Positions 43,588 through 52,115 of a stretch of DNA of 64,000 nt are shown piece by piece. The stretch is from NCBI GenBank assembly GCA_964493245.1, contig CAZBNB010000012.1:4583-68582 (forward strand). Direction: 5' to 3'. Position 1 is the stretch's first letter. Every line of letters begins with the position of its first letter. The notes below the pieces were generated by a model. The model made no database searches. It worked only from the letters and a program-made list of their open reading frames with translations, and was not told the origin of the DNA. This DNA comes from CAZBNB01 sp964493245 (lineage in GTDB: Bacteria > Pseudomonadota > Gammaproteobacteria > Legionellales > Legionellaceae). The position numbers were made by a program, and so were the translations under genes.

Positions 43588-44544
43588 CTAAGCTCGCGAA
43601 AAATCAAAAGCCATGCCAAACGATACATTATCGGCGTCAAGCAATAAAGCAAACAAACGATCAATCCCCAATGCCACACCACTACAAGCAGGTAAACCAT
43701 GCTCTAATGCTTCTAATAACCAATGATCAGCCGGCGTATCCTCTTTGCCTTGCTTTCGACGCAACACACGATCAGCTTCAAAACGCGCAGCCTGAGCCGA
43801 TGCATCCGTCAGTTCATGAAAACCATTGGCTAATTCAACACCACGATAATAAATCTCAAATCTTTCAGCCACACCATGATTCACTTTCGCTAGAGCTGCT
43901 TGAGACGCGGGGAAATCATACACGGCCACAGGCGAAGCTATTTGTGCTAAAGCAGGCTCAACAATATGGCTCATTAATAAAAAGAGATACTGGTCACGAT
44001 CCGTCTCATCAGCATCTAACACATAAGCCAATTCATACCGCTTTAAACAAGCCTTAAACATATCAAGACTAGCCGAAAGGGGATCAAACCCACACGTTTC
44101 TTGGAAGACTTGTTGATAAGTTTTCTTTTGTAGCGGTAAACAACCTAACACGGTCTGTAGAAACGCGTCCATCTCAGACATCAACGCATGATGATCGACA
44201 TCAAGCTGATACCACTCTAGTAAAGTAAATTCAGGATTGTGCCAACGACCTAACTCATCATCGCGAAAAACTCGAGCCAATTGAAAAATAGGTCCACTAC
44301 CCGCCGCCAATAAGCGCTTCATGTGATATTCTGGAGAGGTTTGTAAACAATAAGCTTGGTTGCGAAAAATAGCTTTGATATTGCTTAAATAAGCATCCGT
44401 GACACCATAACGCGCCATCACGGGTGTTTCTACTTCTAGATATCCACGTTGAGTAAAAAAAGAGCGGATTAAAGCCAACATATTGGCTCGTTGGCGCAGT
44501 GTATCGATGCTTGCAGATGGCTGCCAAGTCAATTGCTCTGACAT
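43588..44544 (-). CDS. epmA: EpmA, EF-P lysine lysyltransferase
   Basis: 318 residues. Truncated class II lysyl-tRNA synthetase paralogue that attaches (R)-beta-lysine to elongation factor P. Lacks the N-terminal anticodon-binding domain of LysS. Class II motifs: YLEVETPVMARYGVTDAYL, motif 2 ARVFRDDELGRWHNPEFTLL and motif 3 GVALGIDRLFALLLDADNV. Its ATG overlaps the stop of sufT by one base, which makes it the last gene of the suf operon. EpmB, its partner, is not in the window. Confidence 0.93.
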   Translation of the reverse strand: MSEQLTWQPSASIDTLRQRANMLALIRSFFTQRGYLEVETPVMARYGVTDAYLSNIKAIFRNQAYCLQTSPEYHMKRLLAAGSGPIFQLARVFRDDELGRWHNPEFTLLEWYQLDVDHHALMSEMDAFLQTVLGCLPLQKKTYQQVFQETCGFDPLSASLDMFKACLKRYELAYVLDADETDRDQYLFLLMSHIVEPALAQIASPVAVYDFPASQAALAKVNHGVAERFEIYYRGVELANGFHELTDASAQAARFEADRVLRRKQGKEDTPADHWLLEALEHGLPACSGVALGIDRLFALLLDADNVSFGMAFDFSRA

Positions 44545-44879
44545 TAATAAAAAATACCCAACTCTAAACGCGCGGCTTCAGACATACGCTCCTGGCTCCA
44601 AGGTGGCTCCCAAACCAGCTCAACGTTACAATCCGCCACACCTTCAACCGCCAACACCGCTTTTTCCACTGTACCTGGAAAAGTTTGGGCAACGGGGCAA
44701 CCAGGGGAGGTCAGGGTCATTTGAATACTGACTTGTTGCTTATCATCGATATCCACTTGATAAATCAAACCCAAATCATAAATATTCACTGGAATTTCTG
44801 GATCAAAAACACCTTTTAACGCCTGTATAACCGCTTCTTTCAGGGCTTCATTGTCTTGTTTTTTCTTCAAACCAAACAT
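44544..44879 (-). CDS. sufT: SufT, Fe-S maturation factor (MIP18/DUF59 family)
   Basis: 111 residues. DUF59 domain: GVFDPEIPVNIYDLGLIYQV near residue 23, TLTSPGCPVAQTFPGTVEKA with the conserved Cys, and VELVWEPPWSQERMS. SufT helps mature iron-sulfur proteins downstream of SufBCD. It follows sufU by 7 bases and overlaps epmA by one. Confidence 0.9.
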   Translation of the reverse strand: MFGLKKKQDNEALKEAVIQALKGVFDPEIPVNIYDLGLIYQVDIDDKQQVSIQMTLTSPGCPVAQTFPGTVEKAVLAVEGVADCNVELVWEPPWSQERMSEAARLELGIFY

Positions 44880-44886
44880 ATCAGCC

Positions 44887-45333
44887 TCACTCTGTCACAA
44901 CGGTTGTTGTTTCATGTTTTAAAGCGGCTTCCATCGTATGCCAAGCCAATGTGGCACATTTGACTCTGGCTGGAAAAGTACGGACCCCAGCAAGCACCAC
45001 CAGCTTATCTAACTTGGAATGATCTAATTCCGCATCAGAGGTCACTAAACGATGAAAGGTAGAAAACAAAGCATGAGCTTCTTCAACTGTTTTTCCTTGT
45101 ATTGCATCGGTCATCAATGAGGCAGAGGCTTGAGAAATCGCACAACCACAACCCTCAAAGCTCACCGCTTCTAGCACCTGCTGTCGAATACGCGCATAGA
45201 CTGTGATTTTATCACCACACAAGGGATTATAACCCTTCGCTTCGTGGGTGGCATCTGTCATCACATAATGATTTCTAGGATGACGATTGTGATCAATAAT
45301 CACTTCTTGATATAGCTCGCGTAAATCCATCAT
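44887..45333 (-). CDS. sufU: SufU, sulfur-transfer / IscU-like protein
   Basis: 148 residues. The IscU/SufU fold with LYQEVIIDHNRHPRN, YNPLCGDKITV, FEGCGCAISQASASLM and RVKCATLAWHTMEAAL; the insertion before the last Cys (LAGVRTFPARVKC) is typical of SufU rather than IscU. SufU takes persulfide sulfur from SufS through a zinc site. Two ATGs at the start (45333, 45330); the first overlaps the sufS stop. No sufE or sufA is seen, consistent with SufU as the acceptor. Confidence 0.93.
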   Translation of the reverse strand: MMDLRELYQEVIIDHNRHPRNHYVMTDATHEAKGYNPLCGDKITVYARIRQQVLEAVSFEGCGCAISQASASLMTDAIQGKTVEEAHALFSTFHRLVTSDAELDHSKLDKLVVLAGVRTFPARVKCATLAWHTMEAALKHETTTVVTE

Positions 45334-46574
45334 TAGGCAAATACCTCTTTGACTTTTCGTAATGCTTTAATACACGCATCAATTTCTTCGATGGTATTAT
45401 AAAAAGACATCGACATGCGTGTGCTCGCTGACACACCAAAAAAATCCATCAAAGGCATCGTACAATGATGTCCACTACGTACCGCAATCCCATCTGTATC
45501 TAGAATCGTACCAATATCATGTGCATGAATTTTTCCATGCGTAAAAGTCAATATCGGTGCTTTGGCTTTTGCCGTTCCCATGATATTAAAGCCTTTTTCT
45601 GTCAATAAAGCATCGGTCGCATAATCCAGTAAATAGGATTCATAACGATAAATCGTTTCTAAATCCAGCGACAGGAGATAATCAATCGCTGCATTTAATC
45701 CCACTGCACCAGCGATATTGGGCGTACCTGCTTCAAATTTATGTGGTAACGGAGCATATTCAGTCGCCTCAAACGTAACATTGGCGATCATTTCTCCACC
45801 GCCTTGATAAGGTTGCATGTCGTTTAAAAACGTTTCACGTCCCCACAGTACACCAATCCCCGTAGGGCCATACATTTTATGTCCTGAAAAAGCATAAAAA
45901 TCACAATCCAAATCTTGCACATTGACCGATAGATGCGGCATAGCTTGCGCACCATCTAGTAATACCAGCGCATTCTCTGCGTGCGCCATTTCGATCATTT
46001 TTTTGACCGGATTAATCGTTCCCAATGCGTTCGACACATGATTCAGTGCTACAAACTGCGTTTTCTTTGATAAACATTTGGCAAATTCATCTAAATTAAT
46101 TTCACCCTCTGGTGAAACAGGGACTACTTTAAGCTTCGCGCCCGTTTGCGCACAAACCATTTGCCAAGGCACAATATTGGAGTGATGCTCTAGCGTGGTA
46201 ATCAGAATTTCTTCGTCCGGTAAAATACGCGGTGCAACAAAGCTTTGAGCCACTAAATTAATCGCTTCGGTTGTGCCACGTACAAAAATACACTCATGTG
46301 CATACTTCGCATTCATAAAATGACGTACTTTATCCCGTGCGGCTTCGTACGCTTCTGTCGCACGCACACTTAACGTGTGTACACCACGATGTACATTTGA
46401 ATTATCTTCTTCATAATAACGCGTCATCGCATCGATAACTGACTTTGGCTTTTGTGTTGTCGCTGCATTATCCAAATAAACCAATGGGCAACCTTGTACA
46501 GTTTGTGACAAAATAGGAAAGTCACGACGAATCGCTTGAATGTCTAGATGATCAAATGTAGTCGGTGTTGTCAT
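45333..46574 (-). CDS. sufS: Cysteine desulfurase SufS
   Basis: 413 residues. PLP-dependent group II desulfurase producing a persulfide for cluster assembly. VYLDNAATTQKPKSVID at the N-terminus, PLP lysine in FYAFSGHKMYGPTGIG, catalytic Cys in IAVRSGHHCTMPLMDFFG. Four bases after sufD; its stop overlaps the sufU start by one base. Confidence 0.95.
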   Translation of the reverse strand: MTTPTTFDHLDIQAIRRDFPILSQTVQGCPLVYLDNAATTQKPKSVIDAMTRYYEEDNSNVHRGVHTLSVRATEAYEAARDKVRHFMNAKYAHECIFVRGTTEAINLVAQSFVAPRILPDEEILITTLEHHSNIVPWQMVCAQTGAKLKVVPVSPEGEINLDEFAKCLSKKTQFVALNHVSNALGTINPVKKMIEMAHAENALVLLDGAQAMPHLSVNVQDLDCDFYAFSGHKMYGPTGIGVLWGRETFLNDMQPYQGGGEMIANVTFEATEYAPLPHKFEAGTPNIAGAVGLNAAIDYLLSLDLETIYRYESYLLDYATDALLTEKGFNIMGTAKAKAPILTFTHGKIHAHDIGTILDTDGIAVRSGHHCTMPLMDFFGVSASTRMSMSFYNTIEEIDACIKALRKVKEVFA

Positions 46575-46578
46575 GAAA

Positions 46579-47871
46579 TTATCCCATTTGCTGATTCAAT
46601 AAACTGGCCATCCAGACTCTCAACGGCTCATGATCCAGTGCTTGTAAATTAGCTGAAGCAAAAGCTTGGATGAGGTAACGACGAGCCTCTGATTTATCAA
46701 TACCACGCGTTGTTAGATAAAATAAAGCCTCTTCATCTAGCTGTCCTACGGTAGCACCATGTGTACACTGTACATCGTCTGCAAAAATAGCCAATTGTGG
46801 CTTGGTATCAATTTCCGCGCCAGCTGACAACAGTAAGTTTTTGTTTTGTTGCTCTGCTTTGGTTGCCGTCGCGTCTTTTCCGACCGTCACTTCACCTTGA
46901 AAAACAGCATGTGATTGTTCGCTTAAAATACCTTTATAATCTTGTTGGCTGTGGCAATCAGGAACACCGTGTTGTACTGCCGTATGATGCCCCATTTGTT
47001 GTTCACGACGCGGTGCATAAATACCATTTAACACACAATGCGCTTGTGGTGCTTTAAATTGTATATTCATATCACTGCGTGACCATTGCGAGCCGAGACT
47101 CAACACATGGCTTTTGAATTGGCTGGATGCTTCTTGTGTCACCGCAATGTGTCCCACATGAAAAGCCAGTGGACTCTCTCGTTGAATTTTATAATGCACC
47201 AAGCTCGCATTCGCTGCCAAATAGACCTCAGTGATGGTATTGGTGAAATAACAGGCATGCGACTCACCTTGAAAATCTTCAATGATGGTCAATGAACTGC
47301 CTGGCTCTGCAACCACAACATGACGAAGGTATAACGCTTGATTGTTGGTGGTTTGCCAGTGTGATAACAATAAAGGCTCAGCCAAAGTAACGTGTTTTGG
47401 CACGTAGATAAATAACCCGTCATGCAACATGGCTGTATTCATAGCGTGAAAAGCATGTTGATGCGGTAAAATTGTATCCAAATAGGGTTTTAGTTTTTCC
47501 GGATGATCGTGTGCGGCTTGTTGTAACGTCTGCACAATCACACCAGGGGGTAAAGATGCTTGAATGGTCTTTAAGCCTAAGACCACACCATCCACACAAG
47601 CAATTTTCATGCCAATCGGTGCGTCGGTTTGTCGCCCAGTTGCCATCACAGCGATCGCATCATGATCGAGTTGCTTACCAGGCTTGGCTTGCATAAACGA
47701 CTGTTTTAAAAAGGGCTCGACTGCCAAATATTTCCACGACTCTTGATGGCGTGAAGGAAATCCCAACCGAGCAAAATCAGTCAATGCTTTTTGTTGTAAT
47801 TGCGCAAGCCAGGTTTCTGATGCCTTCACCTGTTTTGCTTGTTGCTGATAAAAATCGAGGATATCACCCAT
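46579..47871 (-). CDS. sufD: Fe-S cluster scaffold protein SufD
   Basis: 430 residues. Beta-helix core partner of SufB in the SufBC2D scaffold. Shared SufB/SufD pattern with HHTAVQHGVPDCHSQQDYKG, AVFQGEVTVGKDATATKAEQ, IFADDVQCTHGATVGQLDEE and YLTTRGIDKSEARRYLIQ; His in CTHGATVG corresponds to the functional His of E. coli SufD. Between sufC and sufS with 2- and 4-base gaps. Confidence 0.94.
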   Translation of the reverse strand: MGDILDFYQQQAKQVKASETWLAQLQQKALTDFARLGFPSRHQESWKYLAVEPFLKQSFMQAKPGKQLDHDAIAVMATGRQTDAPIGMKIACVDGVVLGLKTIQASLPPGVIVQTLQQAAHDHPEKLKPYLDTILPHQHAFHAMNTAMLHDGLFIYVPKHVTLAEPLLLSHWQTTNNQALYLRHVVVAEPGSSLTIIEDFQGESHACYFTNTITEVYLAANASLVHYKIQRESPLAFHVGHIAVTQEASSQFKSHVLSLGSQWSRSDMNIQFKAPQAHCVLNGIYAPRREQQMGHHTAVQHGVPDCHSQQDYKGILSEQSHAVFQGEVTVGKDATATKAEQQNKNLLLSAGAEIDTKPQLAIFADDVQCTHGATVGQLDEEALFYLTTRGIDKSEARRYLIQAFASANLQALDHEPLRVWMASLLNQQMG

Positions 47872-47873
47872 GG

Positions 47874-48623
47874 CTATACCGTCTCCTCAAGCCAACTGTA
47901 CCCTTTATCTTCCAGTTCTAATGCCAATGATTTATCACCCGACTTAATAATGCGGCCTTGTGCTAAAACATGAATATAATCAGGCTCGATATAATTTAAT
48001 AGTCGTTGATAATGCGTCACCAGAATAATCCCTCTTTCTGGCGAGCGCATCGCATTCACACCTTCAGAAATCACGCGCAACGCATCAATATCCAGGCCAG
48101 AATCTGTTTCATCTAAAATCGCCAGTTTAGGCTCTAGTGCCAACATTTGCAAAATTTCATTACGTTTCTTTTCACCACCAGAAAACCCTTCATTAATACC
48201 ACGATATAAAAAGCTTTCATCCATATCTAATCGTTTGCATTGCTCACGAATAAAGCTTAGAAACTCGACCGCATCCATGCTCTTTTTACCTTGACCTTGA
48301 CGTACCGCGTTCACTGCTGCTTTTAGAAAATTAATATTGGTCACACCAGGCACTTCAACAGGATATTGAAATGACATAAACACACCCGCTTGTGCGCGCT
48401 CTTGAGGCGACATGGGTAATAAATCATGATGTTGGTACTGAATGTGTCCTTGTGTCACCTCATAAGCAGGATGCCCAGAGAGCACTTTAGAGAGTGTGCT
48501 TTTACCAGAGCCATTTGGCCCCATGATAGCATGCACTTCACCTGCGCGTACGTTTAGATTGATTCCATTTAAAATAGGTTGTCCATTCACTGAAACGTGT
48601 AAATCACTTACTTTTAAAATCAT
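47874..48623 (-). CDS. sufC: ATPase SufC
   Basis: 249 residues. ABC-type ATPase of the SufBC2D scaffold. Walker A GPNGSGKSTLSKVL near residue 36, signature FSGGEKKRNEILQML, Walker B LAILDETDSGLDIDAL and switch His in ILVTHYQRLLNYI. Not a transporter: no membrane partner is present. Abuts sufB with a one-base overlap. Confidence 0.96.
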   Translation of the reverse strand: MILKVSDLHVSVNGQPILNGINLNVRAGEVHAIMGPNGSGKSTLSKVLSGHPAYEVTQGHIQYQHHDLLPMSPQERAQAGVFMSFQYPVEVPGVTNINFLKAAVNAVRQGQGKKSMDAVEFLSFIREQCKRLDMDESFLYRGINEGFSGGEKKRNEILQMLALEPKLAILDETDSGLDIDALRVISEGVNAMRSPERGIILVTHYQRLLNYIEPDYIHVLAQGRIIKSGDKSLALELEDKGYSWLEETV

Positions 48624-50071
48624 TATCCCACCGCCCCTTCAAGACTAATACCTAATAATTTTGTGGCCTCAACAGCAAACTCCATTGGTAATTCTTTAAG
48701 TACTTGTTTGCAAAATCCATTCACGATCATCGACACCGCATCTTCTGTATCAATACCACGTTGCTGACAATAAAATAATTGGTCTTCGCTGATTTTTGAT
48801 GTGCTGGCCTCATGTTCAACCTGCGCCGAAGGATGTTTCACTTCGATATAAGGAAAAGTATGTGCAGAACACTCACTGCCCATTAATAAAGAATCACACT
48901 GTGAATAATTACGTGCATTCACGGCAGTCGGCGCAATCCGAACCAAACCACGATAGGCATTGTGCGAATGCCCAGCACTGATGCCTTTTGAAATAATGGT
49001 CGAGCGAGTATTTTTACCCAAATGAATCATTTTCGTACCGGTATCTGCTTGTTGATAGTTGTTGGTAACCGCCACAGAGTAAAATTCGCCGACAGAATCA
49101 TCGCCTTGTAGAATCACACTGGGATACTTCCAGGTAATAGCAGAGCCTGTCTCAATTTGTGTCCAAGAAATTTTCGATTTTTTCCCCCGGCAAGCACCGC
49201 GTTTGGTCACAAAATTATAAATACCACCGCGGCCTTCTTTATCTCCTGGGTACCAATTTTGTACAGTGGAATATTTAATTTGTGCCCCATCCAACGCCAC
49301 CAGTTCAACAACCGCGGCATGTAATTGATTTTCATCACGCATGGGTGCGGTACAACCTTCAAGATATGAAACATAGCTGTCTTGATCGGCAATAATTAAA
49401 GTACGCTCAAATTGGCCTGTTGACGCGGCGTTAATACGAAAATAGGTGGAAAGCTCCATTGGGCAACGCACGCCCTTTGGAATATACACAAACGACCCAT
49501 CACTAAAAACAGCTGAGTTGAGTGTTGCAAAAAAATTATCTCGATAAGGAACCACTGAGCCTAAATATTTTTTTATGAGATCAGGATGCTCACGTACCGC
49601 TTCTGAAAAAGAACAAAAAATAACCCCTTTTTCAGCCAATTTGGCTTTAAATGTGGTCGCAACCGATACACTATCAAAAACAGCATCCACAGCGACATTG
49701 GCTAATAAGGCTTGCTCATGTAATGGAATGCCCAATTTTTCATACGTACGTAACAGCTCAGGATCAACTTCATCTAAACTTTGGGGGCGATCTTTCATTG
49801 ATTTAGGCGCGGAAAAATAAGAAATAGCTTGATAATCAATAGGATCAAAATGAACATTGGCCCACTGCGGTGGCGTCAAAGTCTGCCAGTATTCAAATGC
49901 TTTCAACCGCCATTCCAACAAAAATTCTGGCTCGCCTTTTATAGCCGACAAACGACGAATCACATCTTCATTCAACCCGGGTGCAAAGGTCTCTACATCA
50001 ATTTCCGTGACAAAGCCGTGCTCGTACTCTTTTGAGAGCAATGCACTTAATTGTTCGTTTTGTTTCGCCAC
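48623..50071 (-). CDS. sufB: Fe-S cluster assembly protein SufB
   Basis: 482 residues from GTG 50069-50071 (VAKQNEQLSALLSKEYEHGF), chosen because GGAG lies 6-7 bases upstream and the length then matches the family. A 28-residue longer reading from an ATG near 50155 is possible but adds a stretch foreign to SufB. Core: FVYIPKGVRCPMELSTYFRIN, YLEGCTAPM, HNAYRGLVRI, and the cluster-assembly Cys in GSECSAHTFPYIEVKHPSAQ. First gene of a sufBCDSUT operon; no iscR, sufR or fur-type regulator gene is adjacent. Confidence 0.95.
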   Translation of the reverse strand: MAKQNEQLSALLSKEYEHGFVTEIDVETFAPGLNEDVIRRLSAIKGEPEFLLEWRLKAFEYWQTLTPPQWANVHFDPIDYQAISYFSAPKSMKDRPQSLDEVDPELLRTYEKLGIPLHEQALLANVAVDAVFDSVSVATTFKAKLAEKGVIFCSFSEAVREHPDLIKKYLGSVVPYRDNFFATLNSAVFSDGSFVYIPKGVRCPMELSTYFRINAASTGQFERTLIIADQDSYVSYLEGCTAPMRDENQLHAAVVELVALDGAQIKYSTVQNWYPGDKEGRGGIYNFVTKRGACRGKKSKISWTQIETGSAITWKYPSVILQGDDSVGEFYSVAVTNNYQQADTGTKMIHLGKNTRSTIISKGISAGHSHNAYRGLVRIAPTAVNARNYSQCDSLLMGSECSAHTFPYIEVKHPSAQVEHEASTSKISEDQLFYCQQRGIDTEDAVSMIVNGFCKQVLKELPMEFAVEATKLLGISLEGAVG

Positions 50072-50209
50072 CCATAGCTCCGTGATAATTTCTTGGGGGA
50101 GGATTATAACCGATGCTGGGCAAAAAGTCATAAAAACGTCAATTTGGGAGATCAATTAAAAATTACGGATTATTTTAAAATCATGCCCACTTATCCCTTT
50201 TTGATTTTT

Positions 50210-50237
50210 TTGATAGAAATAAAAGACAAAATACAAT
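50210..50237 (+). promoter_or_regulatory. Sigma-70-like promoter for the acid phosphatase gene
   Basis: TTGATA (50210-50215), 16-base spacer, TACAAT (50232-50237), about 35 bases ahead of the ATG. Near-consensus by eye, in the 201-base divergent spacer shared with sufB. Confidence 0.55.
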
Positions 50238-50272
50238 ACAATTTTGGCTCGCAAATTGATTAGGAATTGTTC

Positions 50273-50950
50273 ATGCGTCATTTTCGGGTCGTTGCCAATA
50301 CAGTATTCGCGATGTTGTGCGCCATTTTCTGTCACTCAAAATCGTTTGCTGAGCCGCTCAATCTATACAAACTGAAAGATGAATTACATGCTTATTATCA
50401 GTCTGGATTATATGACCGTGAAATACAAACAGTCGCAACAAACGCCGATCAATACATCACGCAACAAGCCACTTTAAATGATCACAGTCAACATCCTAAA
50501 AAATTAGCGATTGTACTTGATATTGATGAAACCAGTCTTTCTTATTATGAAAACATGAAAAAAATGAATTTTTGCTATGTTAATGCGGAAGCGGTCAAGA
50601 ACATTTTGCAAGCAGATGCCCCAGCCATAAAACCCATCTTGAAGCTTTATCAAAATGCTATCCGTCATCATGTATCTGTCTTTTTTGTCACAGCACGTCA
50701 ATCATCCCTCTACAAAGCCAGCGTTAAAAATCTAAAGCAAGCCGGATTTCATACTTGGTCGGGATTGTATACTTTACCTGAAAACTATCGACAATCATCG
50801 ATGGCTGCGCATAAAACCGAAGCACGGCGACTTATTACAGAACAAGGGTATACCATTATTGCCTCTATTGGCGATCAAGACAGTGACCTGTCTGGTGGCT
50901 ATGCACAAAAAACATTTAAACTGCCGAACCCTTTTTATTATATTGCTTAA
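50273..50950 (+). CDS. Exported HAD-superfamily acid phosphatase
   Basis: 225 residues from ATG 50273 (AGGA 7 bases upstream). A signal peptide (about 1-28, ending SKSFAEP) is followed by a HAD phosphatase of the plant/bacterial acid phosphatase type: motif I VLDIDETSLSYY with nucleophile Asp, motif II FFVTARQ, and acidic motif SIGDQDSDLSGGYA. It probably removes phosphate from organic monoesters in the periplasm or outside. Legionella-type genomes carry similar secreted acid phosphatases. Divergent from sufB. Confidence 0.88.
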   Translation: MRHFRVVANTVFAMLCAIFCHSKSFAEPLNLYKLKDELHAYYQSGLYDREIQTVATNADQYITQQATLNDHSQHPKKLAIVLDIDETSLSYYENMKKMNFCYVNAEAVKNILQADAPAIKPILKLYQNAIRHHVSVFFVTARQSSLYKASVKNLKQAGFHTWSGLYTLPENYRQSSMAAHKTEARRLITEQGYTIIASIGDQDSDLSGGYAQKTFKLPNPFYYIA

Positions 50951-50957
50951 GCTCTGC

Positions 50958-51101
50958 TGACAATGGGTGACACGGCCAAAAGCCAAGATAATTTACGAAA
51001 ATGTCAGCTTGCTTTCGTTAAATAGCGCTGGCTATTCGCTTCACTCAAGTTAAAACTTGCGCGAAATTATCTTGATTTTTGACTCGCGCCCCCAAATGTC
51101 A
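50958..51101. repeat. Long imperfect inverted repeat (about 144 bp)
   Basis: Arms of roughly 40 nt: the left starts at TGACA (50958) and runs through AAGATAATTT (51 nt in steps with mismatches), the right mirrors it ending at TGTCA (51101). The inner 10-bp stretch AAGATAATTT / AAATTATCTT is perfect. Between the acid phosphatase stop and aroQ; it could be a terminator, but its length resembles the other palindromic elements in the window. Confidence 0.55.
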
Positions 51102-51194
51102 ATAGACCCTAGCAATTTTGAAAGAGTGCAGGTATAGACTTTTTCAAAAAACTCAGGCAAAATCGCCAAAATATTGTACTGTTTCTTGAGTGGA

Positions 51195-51638
51195 ATGAAA
51201 AAGATACGTGTTTTGCATGGCCCCAACTTGAACCTGTTAGGCCAACGAGAGCCATCCATGTACGGTGAAATGACCTTATCTCAACTCAATGAGCAACTTG
51301 TAACGCAAGCTGCAGCAGCTGGTTACAACCTGAGCGCGGTGCAACATAACAGTGAAGCTGATCTCATCGAAGAAATTCACGCATTGGCAGCTGACTCAGT
51401 TGACTTTCTCATTATAAATCCGGCAGCCTATACTCATACCAGCATCGCTATGCGAGATGCTTTATTAGCTGTTAAGATTCCATTTATTGAAGTACATATC
51501 AGTAACATTTATAAACGCGAGTCTTTTCGACATCACTCTTATTTTTCTGATATTGCCGAAGGCACTATCAGTGGATTGGGTCCTGAAGGCTATTTGTTAG
51601 CATTACAAGCAATCACGATAAAGAGAGCTACTACATGA
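51195..51638 (+). CDS. aroQ: 3-dehydroquinate dehydratase, type II
   Basis: 147 residues from ATG 51195; seven residues further upstream are foreign to the family. Third step of the shikimate pathway. LHGPNLNLLGQREPSMYG contains the catalytic Tyr of the flexible lid, INPAAYTHTSIAMRDAL, and VEVHISNIYKRESFRHHS with the catalytic His. Starts the aroQ-accB-accC-prmA operon common in gammaproteobacteria; its stop overlaps accB (ATGA). Confidence 0.96.
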   Translation: MKKIRVLHGPNLNLLGQREPSMYGEMTLSQLNEQLVTQAAAAGYNLSAVQHNSEADLIEEIHALAADSVDFLIINPAAYTHTSIAMRDALLAVKIPFIEVHISNIYKRESFRHHSYFSDIAEGTISGLGPEGYLLALQAITIKRATT

Positions 51639-52105
51639 ATATAACAAAAGTTAAACCATTGATTGAATGGCTGGTAGAGATTGGCTTTACAGAAATCGAA
51701 ATTAAAGAAGGTGAAGAATCCTTACGCCTTTCTCGACATAGCCATAACACCGGGCACGCAGCTGCGGCGCCTGTCTCGATACAAATGCCGATAAGCCATT
51801 CACCTGCTGCAGCACCTGTTCAGCACGTGCAACATACGCCACAAAAAGCCGAACCAGCAGCTGAACCAGCTGGACACAAAGTTCGCTCACCTATGGTAGG
51901 AACTTTGTACGCTTCACCCTCACCAGAATCGCCTGTCTTCGTAACGGTCGGACAAAAGGTAAAAGCAGGTGATACATTATGCATTATCGAAGCAATGAAA
52001 ATGTTTAATGAAATCGAAGCGGATCGCGCTGGCACCATTACGGCTATTTTAGTATCTAACGGTGAGCCAGTTGAATTTGATCAACCGTTGTTTATCATCG
52101 AATAA
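51635..52105 (+). CDS. accB: Biotin carboxyl carrier protein of acetyl-CoA carboxylase
   Basis: 156 residues. Carries biotin between AccC and the AccAD carboxyltransferase at the start of fatty acid synthesis. N-terminal helix region, an Ala/Pro-rich flexible linker at about 42-80, and a biotinyl domain with the thumb YASPSPESPVFV and biotin-accepting Lys122 in EAMKMFNEIEAD. Biotin for it is linked to bioC at 13224. AccA and AccD are not in the window. Confidence 0.96.
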   Translation: MNITKVKPLIEWLVEIGFTEIEIKEGEESLRLSRHSHNTGHAAAAPVSIQMPISHSPAAAPVQHVQHTPQKAEPAAEPAGHKVRSPMVGTLYASPSPESPVFVTVGQKVKAGDTLCIIEAMKMFNEIEADRAGTITAILVSNGEPVEFDQPLFIIE

Positions 52106-52115
52106 AGGGTTACGC

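Noticed and set aside
50072..50155. 28-residue N-terminal extension of SufB
   Set aside because: Residues are foreign to SufB, and GTG at 50071 has a well-placed GGAG.
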